Shown here: positions 8,191 through 16,877 of the stretch, in pieces
Position numbering within the stretch: the stretch's first letter is position 1
How the letters are laid out: every line of letters begins with the position of its first letter
Source: Streptomyces sp. CB02414
GTDB taxonomy: Bacteria > Actinomycetota > Actinomycetes > Streptomycetales > Streptomycetaceae
Assembly (NCBI RefSeq): GCF_001905385.1
Contig: NZ_LIPF01000013.1
Location: forward strand, 1-64,000
Length of the DNA: 64,000 nt
Direction of reading: 5' to 3'
Made by a program: the position numbers and the translations under genes
The notes under the pieces: model-generated
What the model was told of the DNA's origin: nothing
What the model saw: only the letters and a program-made list of their open reading frames with translations
Database searches by the model: none

Positions 8191-9186
8191 TCAGTCCCGC
8201 CCGCCGGGCTCCTCGCGCGGCGTCGCCCCCGGGGCCGGCCGGGCCGTCGGCAGCGGGGCCGACGCGGCGGAGGGCGCGGTCGTGGGCGCCGCGGGCACCG
8301 GTGCCGTCCGGCGCGGCAGCCGGGGCCGCACCACCCGCAGCCACACCAGCACCAGCACCGCCGCCACCACGGCGAAGGGCAGCACCGCGCCCACCGCCAC
8401 CGCCAGCCAGCGCAGCATCGTCACGAAGGCGTCCCAGCCGCCGGCCAGCGCGTCCGTGAACCCGGGGTCGTCGTCCTCCTCCGCCCGTTCGACCGGCGTC
8501 TCGGACAGGGAGAGGGTGACGGTGGCCAGGCTGGTGCGGTCCTTCAGGGACGCCTGCTGGGCCAGCAGCGCCTCCAGTTCCGCCTGACGGCTGCTCAGCT
8601 CGCCCTCCAGCGTCACCACGTCGCTCAGCTTCGTCGCCCGGTCCATCAGCTCGCGCACCCGGATCACGCTGGCGCGCTGCGACTTGATCCGGCTCTCCAC
8701 GTCGACGACCTGATCGGTGACGTCCTCCGCCTTCGCGCTGCGGTTCAGCAGCTTCCCGGTGCCCTCCAGGTCGTCCAGGACGTCCTGGTAGGAGCCGACG
8801 GGCACGCGCAGCACGACCCGGGTCCGTTCGCGGCCGTCCCCGTCCCGGCGGGTGGTCTCCTCGCCCACGTAGCCGCCGGCGTTCTCGGTCGTGGCGCGGG
8901 CCTCGTCGAGGGCCTTGGGGACGTCCTCGACCTGCACGGTCAGCGAGGCGGTGCGGATGACGTGGTTCGCGGTGGCCTTCGGCGGCTTCGTCCCTTCCGC
9001 CGTGTCGCCGCCCGCGGCGCCCTGCCGGTCGCTCGCCCCGGACGGGGCGGCCTCCTTGGCGGCGCTGCCCGCGCCGCTCCCGCTGGAGTCGTCACCCCCC
9101 GCGCTGCACCCGGTGAGCGCGAGGGAGGCGGCCAGCAGGGCGGCGGCCAGGGCCGGAACGGGACGCAGGGAACGTGAGGCGCGCAT
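8191..9186 (-). CDS. DUF4349 domain lipoprotein
   Basis: A 331-residue surface lipoprotein: charged N-terminus, hydrophobic core and lipobox ALTGC (Cys at about 27), followed by a Ser/Gly/Ala-rich linker. The DUF4349 domain (about 70-235) starts with IRTASLTVQVEDV and contains a predicted coiled coil (about 165-210). A transmembrane helix near 265-290 precedes a Pro/Ala-rich cytoplasmic tail. Function is unknown; members are thought to be envelope proteins. The frame stays open far upstream, but the ATG at 9186 is the one that yields a lipoprotein signal. Confidence 0.8.
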   Translation of the reverse strand: MRASRSLRPVPALAAALLAASLALTGCSAGGDDSSGSGAGSAAKEAAPSGASDRQGAAGGDTAEGTKPPKATANHVIRTASLTVQVEDVPKALDEARATTENAGGYVGEETTRRDGDGRERTRVVLRVPVGSYQDVLDDLEGTGKLLNRSAKAEDVTDQVVDVESRIKSQRASVIRVRELMDRATKLSDVVTLEGELSSRQAELEALLAQQASLKDRTSLATVTLSLSETPVERAEEDDDPGFTDALAGGWDAFVTMLRWLAVAVGAVLPFAVVAAVLVLVWLRVVRPRLPRRTAPVPAAPTTAPSAASAPLPTARPAPGATPREEPGGRD

Positions 9187-9528
9187 GCGGACCCCCGAGG
9201 TCGTCGGTACGACTGTCGTTCCTACGACGCGGCAACCGTCCCCCGGGTCGGCGCGAAACGGTCCCGAACAGGTCACGGTCCGGACTCGCGGAGCCGTGCC
9301 CGGCCCGGGCCGACCCCGAGCCGGTCCCTGCGTCCGCACACCGCGCCGGGCCGGCTGTCCCGCGCGTCGCGCCGGGCTCGCGATCCGCGTCCGGCTCCGC
9401 GCCATGGGCGGGTTTCGCCTCCCACGCCTGCCGCGCCCCGTGTCGGCTCCAGTCCCCGGCCGGGTCCCGCGCCCTGCCGGCCTCGTCCCGCACCCCGCGC
9501 TGTCAGTGAGGTCTGAGACGCTGGAGCC
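9187..9528. promoter_or_regulatory. Divergent promoter region with imperfect palindrome
   Basis: A 342-bp gene-free stretch between the divergent DUF4349 lipoprotein gene and hemG. Next to the lipoprotein start lies an imperfect inverted repeat (CGTCGGTACGAC at 9202-9213 and GTCGTTCCTACGACG at 9215-9229, two mismatches), a possible operator. The remaining sequence is extremely GC-rich with no confident promoter hexamers. It must hold the promoters of both genes. Confidence 0.45.
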
Positions 9529-11007
9529 ATGAGCGCAAGGGAGACCTCCGCGGGCGAGACACCCGTGGACACGGGGCACGTCGTCGTCATCGGAGGCGGG
9601 ATCGCCGGGCTGGCCGCCGCCCACCGGCTGCTGGAGCGGGGCGCGCGGGTGACCGTGCTGGAGGCGTCGGACCGCGTCGGCGGCAAGCTGCTGCCCGGCG
9701 AGATCGCCGGCGTGCGCGTCGACCTCGGCGCCGAGTCCATGCTGGCCCGCCGCCCCGAGGCCGTCGGCCTGGCCCGCGAGGTGGGACTCGCCGACCGCCT
9801 CCAGCCGCCGGCCACCGCGTCGGCCTCCCTGTGGACCCGAGGCGCTCTGCGTCCCATGCCCAAGGGCCACGTCATGGGCGTGCCCGGCACCGCCGCCGCC
9901 CTGTCCGGCGTCCTCTCGGAGGAGGGCCTGGCCCGCATCGAGCGCGACGCCGGGCTGCCCCGCACCGAGGTCGGTGACGACGTGGCGGTGGGGGAGTACG
10001 TCGCGGCACGCCTGGGCCGCGAGGTCGTCGACCGCCTCGTCGAACCGCTGCTGGGCGGCGTCTACGCGGGCGACGCCTACCGCATCAGCCTGCGTTCGGC
10101 CGTGCCCCAGCTCTTCGAGGCCGCCCGCACCCACACCTCCCTGACCGAGGCGGTGCGCGCGATCCAGGGCCGGACGGCCACCGCGCCGCAGACCGGCCCG
10201 GTGTTCATGGGCATCGAGGGCGGCATCGGCACCCTCCCGCTCGCGGTCGCGGAGTCGGTGCGCGCGCGGGGCGGCGAGATCGTCACCGGCGCGCCCGTGA
10301 CGGAGCTGCGCCGCACCGCCGACGCCGGCTGGCGGATCACCGCCGCCGACCGGGTGCGGCACGCCGACGCGGTCGTCGTCGCCCTCCCCGCCCGCCCCGC
10401 CGCCGAGCTGCTGCGCGCCGAGGCCCCCGCCGCCGCGGCCGAGCTGGCCGGGGTGGAGTACGCGTCCATGGCCCTGATCACCCTCGCGTACCGCCGCGCG
10501 GACGCCGCCGCCCTACCGGAGGGCAGCGGTTTCCTGGTGCCGCCGGTCGACGGCCGCACCATCAAGGCGTCCACCTTCGCCTCCCGCAAGTGGGGCTGGA
10601 TCGACGCCGAGGACCCCGACGTGGTCGTCCTGCGCACCTCCGTGGGCCGGTACGGCGAGACGGAGATCCTCGGCCGCGACGACGCCGGCCTGGTCGACGT
10701 CTCCCGGCACGACCTGGAGCAGGCCACCGGTCTGACCGCCGCGCCCGTCGCCACCCGCGTCACCCGCTGGCAGGACGGCCTGCCCCAGTACCCCGTCGGC
10801 CACCACGCGCGCGTGGCCCGCGTGCGCGAACACGTCGCGAAGCTCCCGGGCCTCGCCGTGTGCGGAGCCGCCTACGACGGCGTCGGTATCCCGGCGAGCA
10901 TCGCGAGCGCCTACGCCGCCGTCGACCGGATCCACGGCGACCCGCGAGGTGTGCAGCGGCTCACGGCCCACCCGGTGCAGAGCCTGCACGGCGGAGCGGG
11001 AGAATAG
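9529..11007 (+). CDS. hemG: Protoporphyrinogen/coproporphyrinogen oxidase HemG (HemY/CgoX type)
   Basis: A 492-residue FAD enzyme that oxidises coproporphyrinogen III (or protoporphyrinogen IX) in haem synthesis. The N-terminal FAD fold VVVIGGGIAGLAAAHRL and the adjacent DRVGGK segment are typical of the oxygen-dependent HemY class, as is the C-terminal GVGIPASIASAYAA loop. hemQ follows 4 bp later; this pairing is the signature of the coproporphyrin-dependent pathway of Gram-positive bacteria, so coproporphyrinogen is the probable substrate. Naming follows actinomycete usage (hemG, also hemY or cgoX). The ATG is preceded by CTGGAG. Confidence 0.92.
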   Translation: MSARETSAGETPVDTGHVVVIGGGIAGLAAAHRLLERGARVTVLEASDRVGGKLLPGEIAGVRVDLGAESMLARRPEAVGLAREVGLADRLQPPATASASLWTRGALRPMPKGHVMGVPGTAAALSGVLSEEGLARIERDAGLPRTEVGDDVAVGEYVAARLGREVVDRLVEPLLGGVYAGDAYRISLRSAVPQLFEAARTHTSLTEAVRAIQGRTATAPQTGPVFMGIEGGIGTLPLAVAESVRARGGEIVTGAPVTELRRTADAGWRITAADRVRHADAVVVALPARPAAELLRAEAPAAAAELAGVEYASMALITLAYRRADAAALPEGSGFLVPPVDGRTIKASTFASRKWGWIDAEDPDVVVLRTSVGRYGETEILGRDDAGLVDVSRHDLEQATGLTAAPVATRVTRWQDGLPQYPVGHHARVARVREHVAKLPGLAVCGAAYDGVGIPASIASAYAAVDRIHGDPRGVQRLTAHPVQSLHGGAGE

Positions 11008-11011
11008 GGTC

Positions 11012-11743
11012 ATGAGTGACGACGCCTCCACCCCCGCCGCCGAGCGGATCCCCAACAAGGGCAAGCTGGCCAAGGACCTCAACGAGGTCATCCGCTACAC
11101 CCTCTGGTCCGTCTTCAAGCTGAAGGACACCCTCCCCGAGGACCGGGCCGGGTACGCCGACGAGGTCCAGGAGCTGTTCGACCAGCTCGCCGCCAAGGAC
11201 GTGACGATCCGCGGCACCTACGACCTGTCCGGCCTGCGCGCGGACGCCGACCTCATGATCTGGTGGCACGCCGAGACCGCCGACCAGCTCCAGGAGGCGT
11301 ACAACGTCTTCCGCCGCACGAAGCTCGGCCGCGCGCTGGAGCCCGTCTGGTCGAACATGGCGCTGCACCGCCCCGCCGAGTTCAACCGCTCGCACATCCC
11401 GGCCTTCCTGGCCGACGAGACGCCGCGGAACTACATCAGCGTCTACCCGTTCGTGCGCTCCTACGACTGGTACCTGCTGCCCGACGAGGACCGCCGCCGC
11501 ATGCTCGCCGACCACGGCAAGATGGCCCGCGGCTACCCGGACGTGCGCGCCAACACCGTCGCCTCGTTCTCGCTGGGCGACTACGAGTGGATCCTCGCCT
11601 TCGAGGCCGACGAGCTGCACCGCATCGTCGACCTGATGCGCCACCTGCGCGCCTCCGAGGCCCGCATGCACGTCCGTGAGGAGATCCCCTTCTACACGGG
11701 GCGGCGCAAGGACCTCGGTGAGCTGGTGGCCGGGCTGGCCTGA
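11012..11743 (+). CDS. hemQ: Coproheme decarboxylase HemQ (ChdC, chlorite-dismutase fold)
   Basis: A 243-residue protein of the chlorite-dismutase superfamily that performs the last step of the coproporphyrin pathway, decarboxylating coproheme to haem b. Tyr145 in SVYPFVR and His168 in LADHGKMAR match the substrate-oxidising tyrosine and proximal haem ligand regions. The Arg/Gln distal residue of true chlorite dismutases is not evident. The ATG is 4 bp after the hemG stop; GGAGCGGGAG lies within the end of hemG. The last 46 bp of the gene are repeated about 60 bp downstream (see the repeat entry). Confidence 0.92.
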   Translation: MSDDASTPAAERIPNKGKLAKDLNEVIRYTLWSVFKLKDTLPEDRAGYADEVQELFDQLAAKDVTIRGTYDLSGLRADADLMIWWHAETADQLQEAYNVFRRTKLGRALEPVWSNMALHRPAEFNRSHIPAFLADETPRNYISVYPFVRSYDWYLLPDEDRRRMLADHGKMARGYPDVRANTVASFSLGDYEWILAFEADELHRIVDLMRHLRASEARMHVREEIPFYTGRRKDLGELVAGLA

Positions 11744-11852
11744 TCGGTCGGCGTGGCTGTCGGGTCGGCCGGGGGTCCGGGGGTTGTCCCCCGGGGGATG
11801 CAGTACGGGGCGGCGCAAGGACCTCGGTGAGCTGGTGGCCGGGCCGGCCTAG
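11696..11852 (+). repeat. Duplicated hemQ 3' end flanking a hairpin element
   Basis: The last 46 bp of hemQ (11696-11741) recur at 11805-11850 with one mismatch and in the corresponding frame, ending in TAG instead of TGA. The 63 bp between hold a GC-rich hairpin (CCGGGGG at 11777-11783, TTGT loop, CCCCCGG at 11788-11794). It resembles dispersed intergenic palindromes of Streptomyces and may act as the terminator between convergent genes. The second copy abuts the stop codon of the convergent peptidase gene. It is a remnant, not a gene. Confidence 0.8.
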
Positions 11853-13433
11853 TCAGGACCTCGGTTCCGGTTCCGGGCGCGGGGCGCACGACGTGTCCCG
11901 CGCCGGGAGGCGGCCGTCCAGCAGGTACGCCTCCAGGTGGCCGTTGACGCAGGCGTTCGGCCCGCCGCCGACGCCGTGCGTCCCGGCGTCCCGCTCGGTC
12001 ACCAGCACCGACCCCGACAGCCGCCGGCGCAGCTCCAGCGCCCCCTCGTACGGGGTCGCCGCGTCCTCTTCGGCGGCCAGGATCAGCGTCGGCGGCAGCT
12101 CACCCGGGGCGGTGCGCACGTCGAGGGGCCGCTGCCGGGGCGCCTGCCAGTAGGCGCACGGCAGGTTCGTCCACACGTTGTCCCACGTCTCGAACGGCGC
12201 CCGGCGGGCCAGCCGCGTGTTGTCCCGGTCCCAGACCTCGAAGTCCGTCGGCCAGGGCGCGTCGTTGCACTCGACGGCCGTGTACACGGCGTTGGAGTTC
12301 TCCGCCCCGGCCGCGCCCTCCTCGGTCCGCGTCCCCGCCTGGTCGATCAGCGGCTGCGGGTCGCCCTTCAGATACGCCGACAGCGCCTCGGCTCGGTGCG
12401 GCCAGTAGTCGTCGTAGTATCCGGCCTTCAGGAACGCCCCCTGCAACTGCGCGGGCCCCACCGTCCCGCCCGCGGGCTCCGACGCGAGCCGCTCGCTCGC
12501 CTCGTCGTAGCTGTTCTGGACCTCCCTCGGCGAGTCCCCGAGCCCGTACACGGCGTGGTGCTCGGCGATCCACTCCTTGAAGTCCGTCCAGCGGTCCTCG
12601 AACGCCTCCGACTGCTCCAGGTTGTTGCGGTACCAGATCCCCTCGGGATCGGGGTTCACCACCGAGTCGAACACCATCCGCCGCACCCGCGAGGGGAACA
12701 GCTCGGCGTACAGCGCCCCGAGGTACGTGCCGTACGACGCCCCCATGAACGTCAGCTTCTCCTCGCCCAGCGCGGCCCGCACGACCTCCAGGTCGCGGGC
12801 GTTGTTGAGGGAGTGGTAGTGCCGCAGCGCGTCCCCGGCCCGGTCCGCGCAGCCGCGCGCGTACGCCTCGGCCTCGGCGGCGCGCTGCTCCTTGTACGCG
12901 TCCGAGGGCTGCGTCGGCGCCGGACGGGGTCCCTTGAAGAAGTCCCCGGGGTCCTGGCACGACAGCGGCGCGGAGGGCGCGACCCCGCGCGGGGCGTAAC
13001 CGACGAGGTCGTACGCGGCGGCGATCCGCTTCCATTCGGGCACCATGCCGACCAGCGGGAAGTACAGCCCCGAGGCGCCCGGGCCACCGGGGTTGTAGAG
13101 GAGCGCGCCCTGTCCGGGCACCTCGCGCCCCTCGTCGTCCGGGTCCTCGCGGGTGGCCCGCACCCGGCTGACGGTGAGTTCGATCCGCTTGCCGTCGGGG
13201 TGCGCGTAGTCCAGGGGCACCCAGACCGTGCCGCAGCGCATGGCGGCCGGCAGTTCCTCCGCCTTCGGGCACCTGCCGAACTCGACGCCGGCCGCCGCCG
13301 CGCGCCCGGCGGCCACGGCGGTGCCGCGCGCCTCGGCGGTCCCGGGCGCGCCCGGCGTCCCCTGAGCCGGAGCGGCGGCGAGGGTGGTCAGCAGCAAGGA
13401 CCCGGCGGCCGAGTAGAGGGCGGCAGCTCGCAT
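11853..13433 (-). CDS. Secreted alpha/beta-hydrolase, S33 tripeptidyl aminopeptidase-like
   Basis: A 526-residue exported protease of the SlpD/SlpE/tripeptidyl-aminopeptidase group. A Sec signal peptide covers about residues 1-25. The oxyanion motif NPGGPGASG (about 114-122), nucleophile Ser233 in GASYGT, an acidic residue in AAEEDAATP and the catalytic His in GTHGVGGG form the expected triad. The C-terminal TAP-like region with conserved cysteines is present. The family removes N-terminal tripeptides or dipeptides from secreted proteins. The ATG at 13433 is chosen over 13463 because it sits 6 bp after AAGGGA and directly begins the signal peptide. Confidence 0.85.
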   Translation of the reverse strand: MRAAALYSAAGSLLLTTLAAAPAQGTPGAPGTAEARGTAVAAGRAAAAGVEFGRCPKAEELPAAMRCGTVWVPLDYAHPDGKRIELTVSRVRATREDPDDEGREVPGQGALLYNPGGPGASGLYFPLVGMVPEWKRIAAAYDLVGYAPRGVAPSAPLSCQDPGDFFKGPRPAPTQPSDAYKEQRAAEAEAYARGCADRAGDALRHYHSLNNARDLEVVRAALGEEKLTFMGASYGTYLGALYAELFPSRVRRMVFDSVVNPDPEGIWYRNNLEQSEAFEDRWTDFKEWIAEHHAVYGLGDSPREVQNSYDEASERLASEPAGGTVGPAQLQGAFLKAGYYDDYWPHRAEALSAYLKGDPQPLIDQAGTRTEEGAAGAENSNAVYTAVECNDAPWPTDFEVWDRDNTRLARRAPFETWDNVWTNLPCAYWQAPRQRPLDVRTAPGELPPTLILAAEEDAATPYEGALELRRRLSGSVLVTERDAGTHGVGGGPNACVNGHLEAYLLDGRLPARDTSCAPRPEPEPRS

Positions 13434-13547
13434 CGCGTATCCCTTCGGTGCACGGCGTGACACAAGGGATGTTTGGTACGGCGCCCCGGCGAGGCAAGCA
13501 CCGCCCCCGGGTGTCGGCGCCCAGTGCCTCCGTACGCCCCCGGCGCG

Positions 13548-14342
13548 TCAGTCCTGGCGCGCCCGGTACTCCTCGACGTGCCGCTCGCGATGGGCGAAGG
13601 CCGCGCGCAGGTCCGGTTCGCCGATCGCGTGCACGCCGCGCACGGCGACCGAGGTCAGGTACGTACGGTCGTCCGCCGAACCGTCGGCCTTCCGGACCAG
13701 GGCGCCGATCATCCGCTGCCCGGCCGGGGACGCCCAGCGCGAGTACGGGTGGACCTCCATCCGCGTGATGGCGAGGCACCCCAGGGTGAGGGTGAGCGGC
13801 AGCGCGAACCACAGGGCGATCAGCGGGCGCGGCTGGTCCACGGGCAGCGGCAGGGCCAGCGCGGCGGCACCCAGCGCGACCACGGTGACGGCGGCGACCC
13901 GCACCCGCTGGACGCCGGCCGCGACGCCGCGGGCACCGTCCGGCACGGCGAGGCCCGCCCGGACCAGCCGGTCGGCCAGCCCCCGCACCGCGTCCGCGGC
14001 GGCAGCGGTGGCCCGCACCGGCGCTATCCGGGACTGCCCCTCGGGCCCTATCGCCCCTATCACCGACCGCTCCATCTCGTCCCGCCCGCACGGGTCGACG
14101 ACGGTCGCCCAGCCGGTGTGCGCGAGCAGCAGCCGCCGCTGGCGGGCCATGGAGACCAGCGTCAGGTCGGCGACCCTCCGGGGACCGCCCGCCAGGAACG
14201 CCGCCTCGTACAGCGTCAGCGCGTGCTCACGGTCGACGGCGTGCGGGGCGGCGGCCGCCGCGCGCACGGCGGCCAGGCACAGCCGCAGGCACGCCAGGCC
14301 GGCGACGGCCCAGGCCGGCAGGAGGAGAAGGACCCAGAACAT
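13548..14342 (-). CDS. TIGR04222 domain membrane protein
   Basis: A 264-residue protein with an N-terminal hydrophobic helix (about 2-30) and two further membrane segments (about 145-165 and 172-192). It matches my recollection of the TIGR04222 family, whose members often end in low-complexity, Gly- or Cys-rich tails and are encoded beside DUF692 proteins. Here the protein stops right after the domain (ends EEYRARQD) with no such tail; the few cysteines lie in or near membrane segments. It lies 95 bp downstream of the DUF692 gene on the same strand, so co-transcription is likely. Function unknown; a partner or modification target of the DUF692 enzyme is inferred. Confidence 0.7.
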   Translation of the reverse strand: MFWVLLLLPAWAVAGLACLRLCLAAVRAAAAAPHAVDREHALTLYEAAFLAGGPRRVADLTLVSMARQRRLLLAHTGWATVVDPCGRDEMERSVIGAIGPEGQSRIAPVRATAAAADAVRGLADRLVRAGLAVPDGARGVAAGVQRVRVAAVTVVALGAAALALPLPVDQPRPLIALWFALPLTLTLGCLAITRMEVHPYSRWASPAGQRMIGALVRKADGSADDRTYLTSVAVRGVHAIGEPDLRAAFAHRERHVEEYRARQD

Positions 14343-14437
14343 GCCGTACTTCTATGCCAAAGGCTTTCGCCGGCGCCATGCCCTGTTCACATTTCGGGAC
14401 GCAGTGTTGTGGGTATGTGACGTTCCGTTTGTCCAGG

Positions 14438-15775
14438 TCAGGTCCGGCCCGGGGCGGTCCGGCGGCGCAGCAGCGCCCGCCCGGTCGCACGTGCCCACCG
14501 CGCCCCGGGACGCCGCGGACGCGGCACCGGCCCCTCCCGCTCCAGCCACCACTCCCTCAACTCCCGCCGCACGGCCTCGTCCTGCGGGAGTCCGTCCCGC
14601 AGCAGGTGTTCGGCGAAGTCGAGGGCGTCACGGCGGTAGCCCCCGGTCATCGGCCGCCGCTGGGCGTAGGACAGGAAGGCCGGCCGGTATCCCGTGCCGA
14701 GGATCACCGGCAGTTCGGGCGCGACCTTCGCGACCACGTCCGCCCGCTTCCCGGCGAGCGCCCGCGCCTGCACGCCCAGCCGCACCCGGTCGAACCCCTC
14801 GGGCACGGGCGTCCCGGCGACCAGCGCGGACAGCAGCGCGGCCTGCGCGAGGGCCAGCCGCTGCCGTACGGCGTCCCCGGCGCCGGCCGCGTCCCGCACG
14901 ACGGCGGTCCGCCTCCCGACGACGGGTGCGCCCGCCTCCGCACGCCCCTTCTCCACGGCGGCGCGCACCGCCGCCACCTCGCCCTCCAGTTCCTCGGCCG
15001 CGGGGAAGTTCTCGTCGCGCTCCAGCAGGACACCCGGCGGCGCCATCCGCGAGGCGAGGTCGGTCAGGATGTCGAGCACCGGTTGCGCGACGGGGTGGGC
15101 GTGGCTGTCGTGCCACACGCCGTCCCGTTCGAAGCCGCCCGCGACGTGGACGTACGCGATGGCCTCCAGGGGCAGTTCGCCGAGCGCCTCGGCCGGGTCC
15201 TCCCCGCGGTTGACGTGGTTGGTGTGCAGGTTCGCCACGTCGATCAGCAGCCGCACCCCCGTCCGGTCGGCCAGCTCGTACAGGAACTGGCCCTCCGTCA
15301 TCTCCTCGCCGGGCCAGGAGATGAGCGCGGCGATGTTCTCCACGGCGAGCGGCACCGGCAGCGCGTCCTGCGCGACGCGCACGTTCTCGCACAGCACGTC
15401 GAGGGCGTCGCGGGTGCGCGGCACGGGCAGCAGGTGCCCCGCCTCCAGCCGCTGCGAGGCGGTCAGGGGGCCGCCCGCCCGGACGAACGCGATGTGCTCG
15501 GTCACCAGCGGCGACCCCAGTGCCCCGGCCCGTTCGGCCAGCGCCGCGAGCCGTCCCGGGTCCGGCCGTTCGGCCCCGCCGAGCCCGAGTGAGACCCCGT
15601 GCGGCACCACGGTCACCCCGCGTTCGCGCAGCCGGACCAGGGACTCGGGCAGGTGCCCGGGGCAGAGGTTCTCGGACACGGCCTCGACCCAGTCGATGCC
15701 GGGCATCGCCTCGACGGCGCCGGCGATCTCCGGACGCCATCCGACACCGGTGCCCAGCCGTGCCGTTCGCTCCAT
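14438..15775 (-). CDS. DUF692 family protein (multinuclear non-haem iron oxidase, MNIO type)
   Basis: A 445-residue protein. Residues 1-275 form a DUF692 TIM barrel, the family that includes MbnB and TglH, which carry two or three iron ions and oxidatively modify peptide cysteines or other residues. All conserved metal-site motifs are visible: PHGVSL (H59), TEHIAF (H94), VENIA (E146), LIDVANLHTNHVN (D179, H184/H187), YVHVAGG (H210), WHDSHAHP (D223, H225) and LLERDEN (E252). The C-terminal 170 residues are an extra helical, Arg/Ala-rich domain of unknown role, perhaps for substrate binding. It is upstream of a TIGR04222 membrane protein in the same orientation. No precursor peptide is obvious nearby. 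Confidence 0.82.
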   Translation of the reverse strand: MERTARLGTGVGWRPEIAGAVEAMPGIDWVEAVSENLCPGHLPESLVRLRERGVTVVPHGVSLGLGGAERPDPGRLAALAERAGALGSPLVTEHIAFVRAGGPLTASQRLEAGHLLPVPRTRDALDVLCENVRVAQDALPVPLAVENIAALISWPGEEMTEGQFLYELADRTGVRLLIDVANLHTNHVNRGEDPAEALGELPLEAIAYVHVAGGFERDGVWHDSHAHPVAQPVLDILTDLASRMAPPGVLLERDENFPAAEELEGEVAAVRAAVEKGRAEAGAPVVGRRTAVVRDAAGAGDAVRQRLALAQAALLSALVAGTPVPEGFDRVRLGVQARALAGKRADVVAKVAPELPVILGTGYRPAFLSYAQRRPMTGGYRRDALDFAEHLLRDGLPQDEAVRRELREWWLEREGPVPRPRRPGARWARATGRALLRRRTAPGRT

Positions 15776-15888
15776 GGTTCAGCCCCCCTCCTGCCGGTAT
15801 GCCGGAGGTATCGCCCGGCGTACCCGGCCCGAACCCCGTGGGGGGCATGTTCAGAGCAACATCTGAGGTTCGGCCGGGGCGCCGGGCG

Positions 15889-16461
15889 TCAGCGCAGGTC
15901 GAGCCGCATCAGGACCCGGGGGTGGCCGGCCAGCACCGAGGTGGTGTCGGCGGCGTGGACGAACCCGGCGCGCTCGAAGTTCTTCCGCAGCCCGGCGTAC
16001 GCCATGGTCAGGTCGACCCGGGCGTCCCCGTTGTCCAGCGGATACGCCTCGACCGCCGGAGCGCCCCGGGAGCGGGCGAAGTCGACCGCCCCGGCGATGA
16101 GGGCGTGCGAGATCCCCTGCTTGCGGTGACCGGGCCGCACGCGCACGCACCACAACGACCAGACCGGCAGGTCGTCCACGTGCGGGATCTTGCGGTTGCG
16201 GGCGAAGGAGGTGTCCGCGCGCGGCGCCACGGCGGCCCATCCGACCGGCTCGTCACCGTCGTGGGCGAGCACGCCCGGAGGCGGCCCCTTGCGGCACAGC
16301 TCGGCGACGTAGGCGCCGCGGGCCGGGCCGCGCAGCTCGTTGTTGACCTTGGAGGGGACGCGGTAACTCAGGCACCAGCAGACGTTGGCCTGCGGCGACT
16401 TCGGGCCGAGCACCGCACGGACGTCCTCGAAGACCGAGGCCGGACGGACGTCGATGGTCAT
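15889..16461 (-). CDS. GNAT family N-acetyltransferase
   Basis: A 190-residue acetyltransferase. Motif A around residues 112-125 (VRVRPGHRKQGISHAL) contains the RxxGxS pyrophosphate loop, and C-terminal ERAGF is the usual GNAT beta6 element. The N-terminal part has an unusual Cys-rich CWCLSY segment. The ATG at 16461 starts MTIDVRPAS; longer open frame upstream is low-complexity and is not used. Substrate unknown. It lies in a run of minus-strand genes without tight coupling to its neighbours. Confidence 0.8.
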   Translation of the reverse strand: MTIDVRPASVFEDVRAVLGPKSPQANVCWCLSYRVPSKVNNELRGPARGAYVAELCRKGPPPGVLAHDGDEPVGWAAVAPRADTSFARNRKIPHVDDLPVWSLWCVRVRPGHRKQGISHALIAGAVDFARSRGAPAVEAYPLDNGDARVDLTMAYAGLRKNFERAGFVHAADTTSVLAGHPRVLMRLDLR

Positions 16462-16531
16462 GGCACCACGATGCCACGGCGCACGGTGCGATGCCCCGGC
16501 GCCGGCCGCCGTCGGCCCGGACGGAAGGAGG

Positions 16532-16813
16532 TCAGCCGGGGAAGACGGCGTTGTGGAGTTCGGACAGCCGCGGTTCGGCGTCCGGGAAGCCGGCCGCCTT
16601 CGTGGCGGGGAGGATGACCGGCAGATAGGCCTCCAGGGCCTCCCTGGACTCCCACACGTCCACCACGCGCAGGCCGTCCGCCGTGACGACGGCCAGGTGG
16701 CCGAGCAGACCGCCGGGGGCGGGACGCCCGGAACGAGTGCCTGCGGTCTCCTGGACCTCGTCGTACTGCTCGGCGGTGACGCCGGGATACTCGATCTCCA
16801 TAAGAAGTGCCAT
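16532..16813 (-). CDS. Small ferredoxin-fold protein, ABM-like
   Basis: A 93-residue protein with the strand-helix pattern of dimeric alpha-beta barrel (antibiotic biosynthesis monooxygenase-like) proteins: IEYPGVTAEQYDEV, GHLAVVTADGLRVVDVWESREALEAYL, and a final EPRLSELHNAV. These small proteins act as cofactor-free oxygenases or as ligand-binding folds; no specific reaction can be assigned. ATGs at 16813 and 16801 are both possible and neither has a strong ribosome-binding site. Confidence 0.65.
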   Translation of the reverse strand: MALLMEIEYPGVTAEQYDEVQETAGTRSGRPAPGGLLGHLAVVTADGLRVVDVWESREALEAYLPVILPATKAAGFPDAEPRLSELHNAVFPG

Positions 16814-16877
16814 ACCGCCACATTACGACCAGGCCGCGCGCCCTGCTCCCGGCGGACCGGCGCCGCCCGCCCCGCGC

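Noticed and set aside
9187..10362. Extension of the DUF4349 frame into the hemG antisense strand
   Set aside because: The frame is open by chance; the lipoprotein signal begins at 9186.
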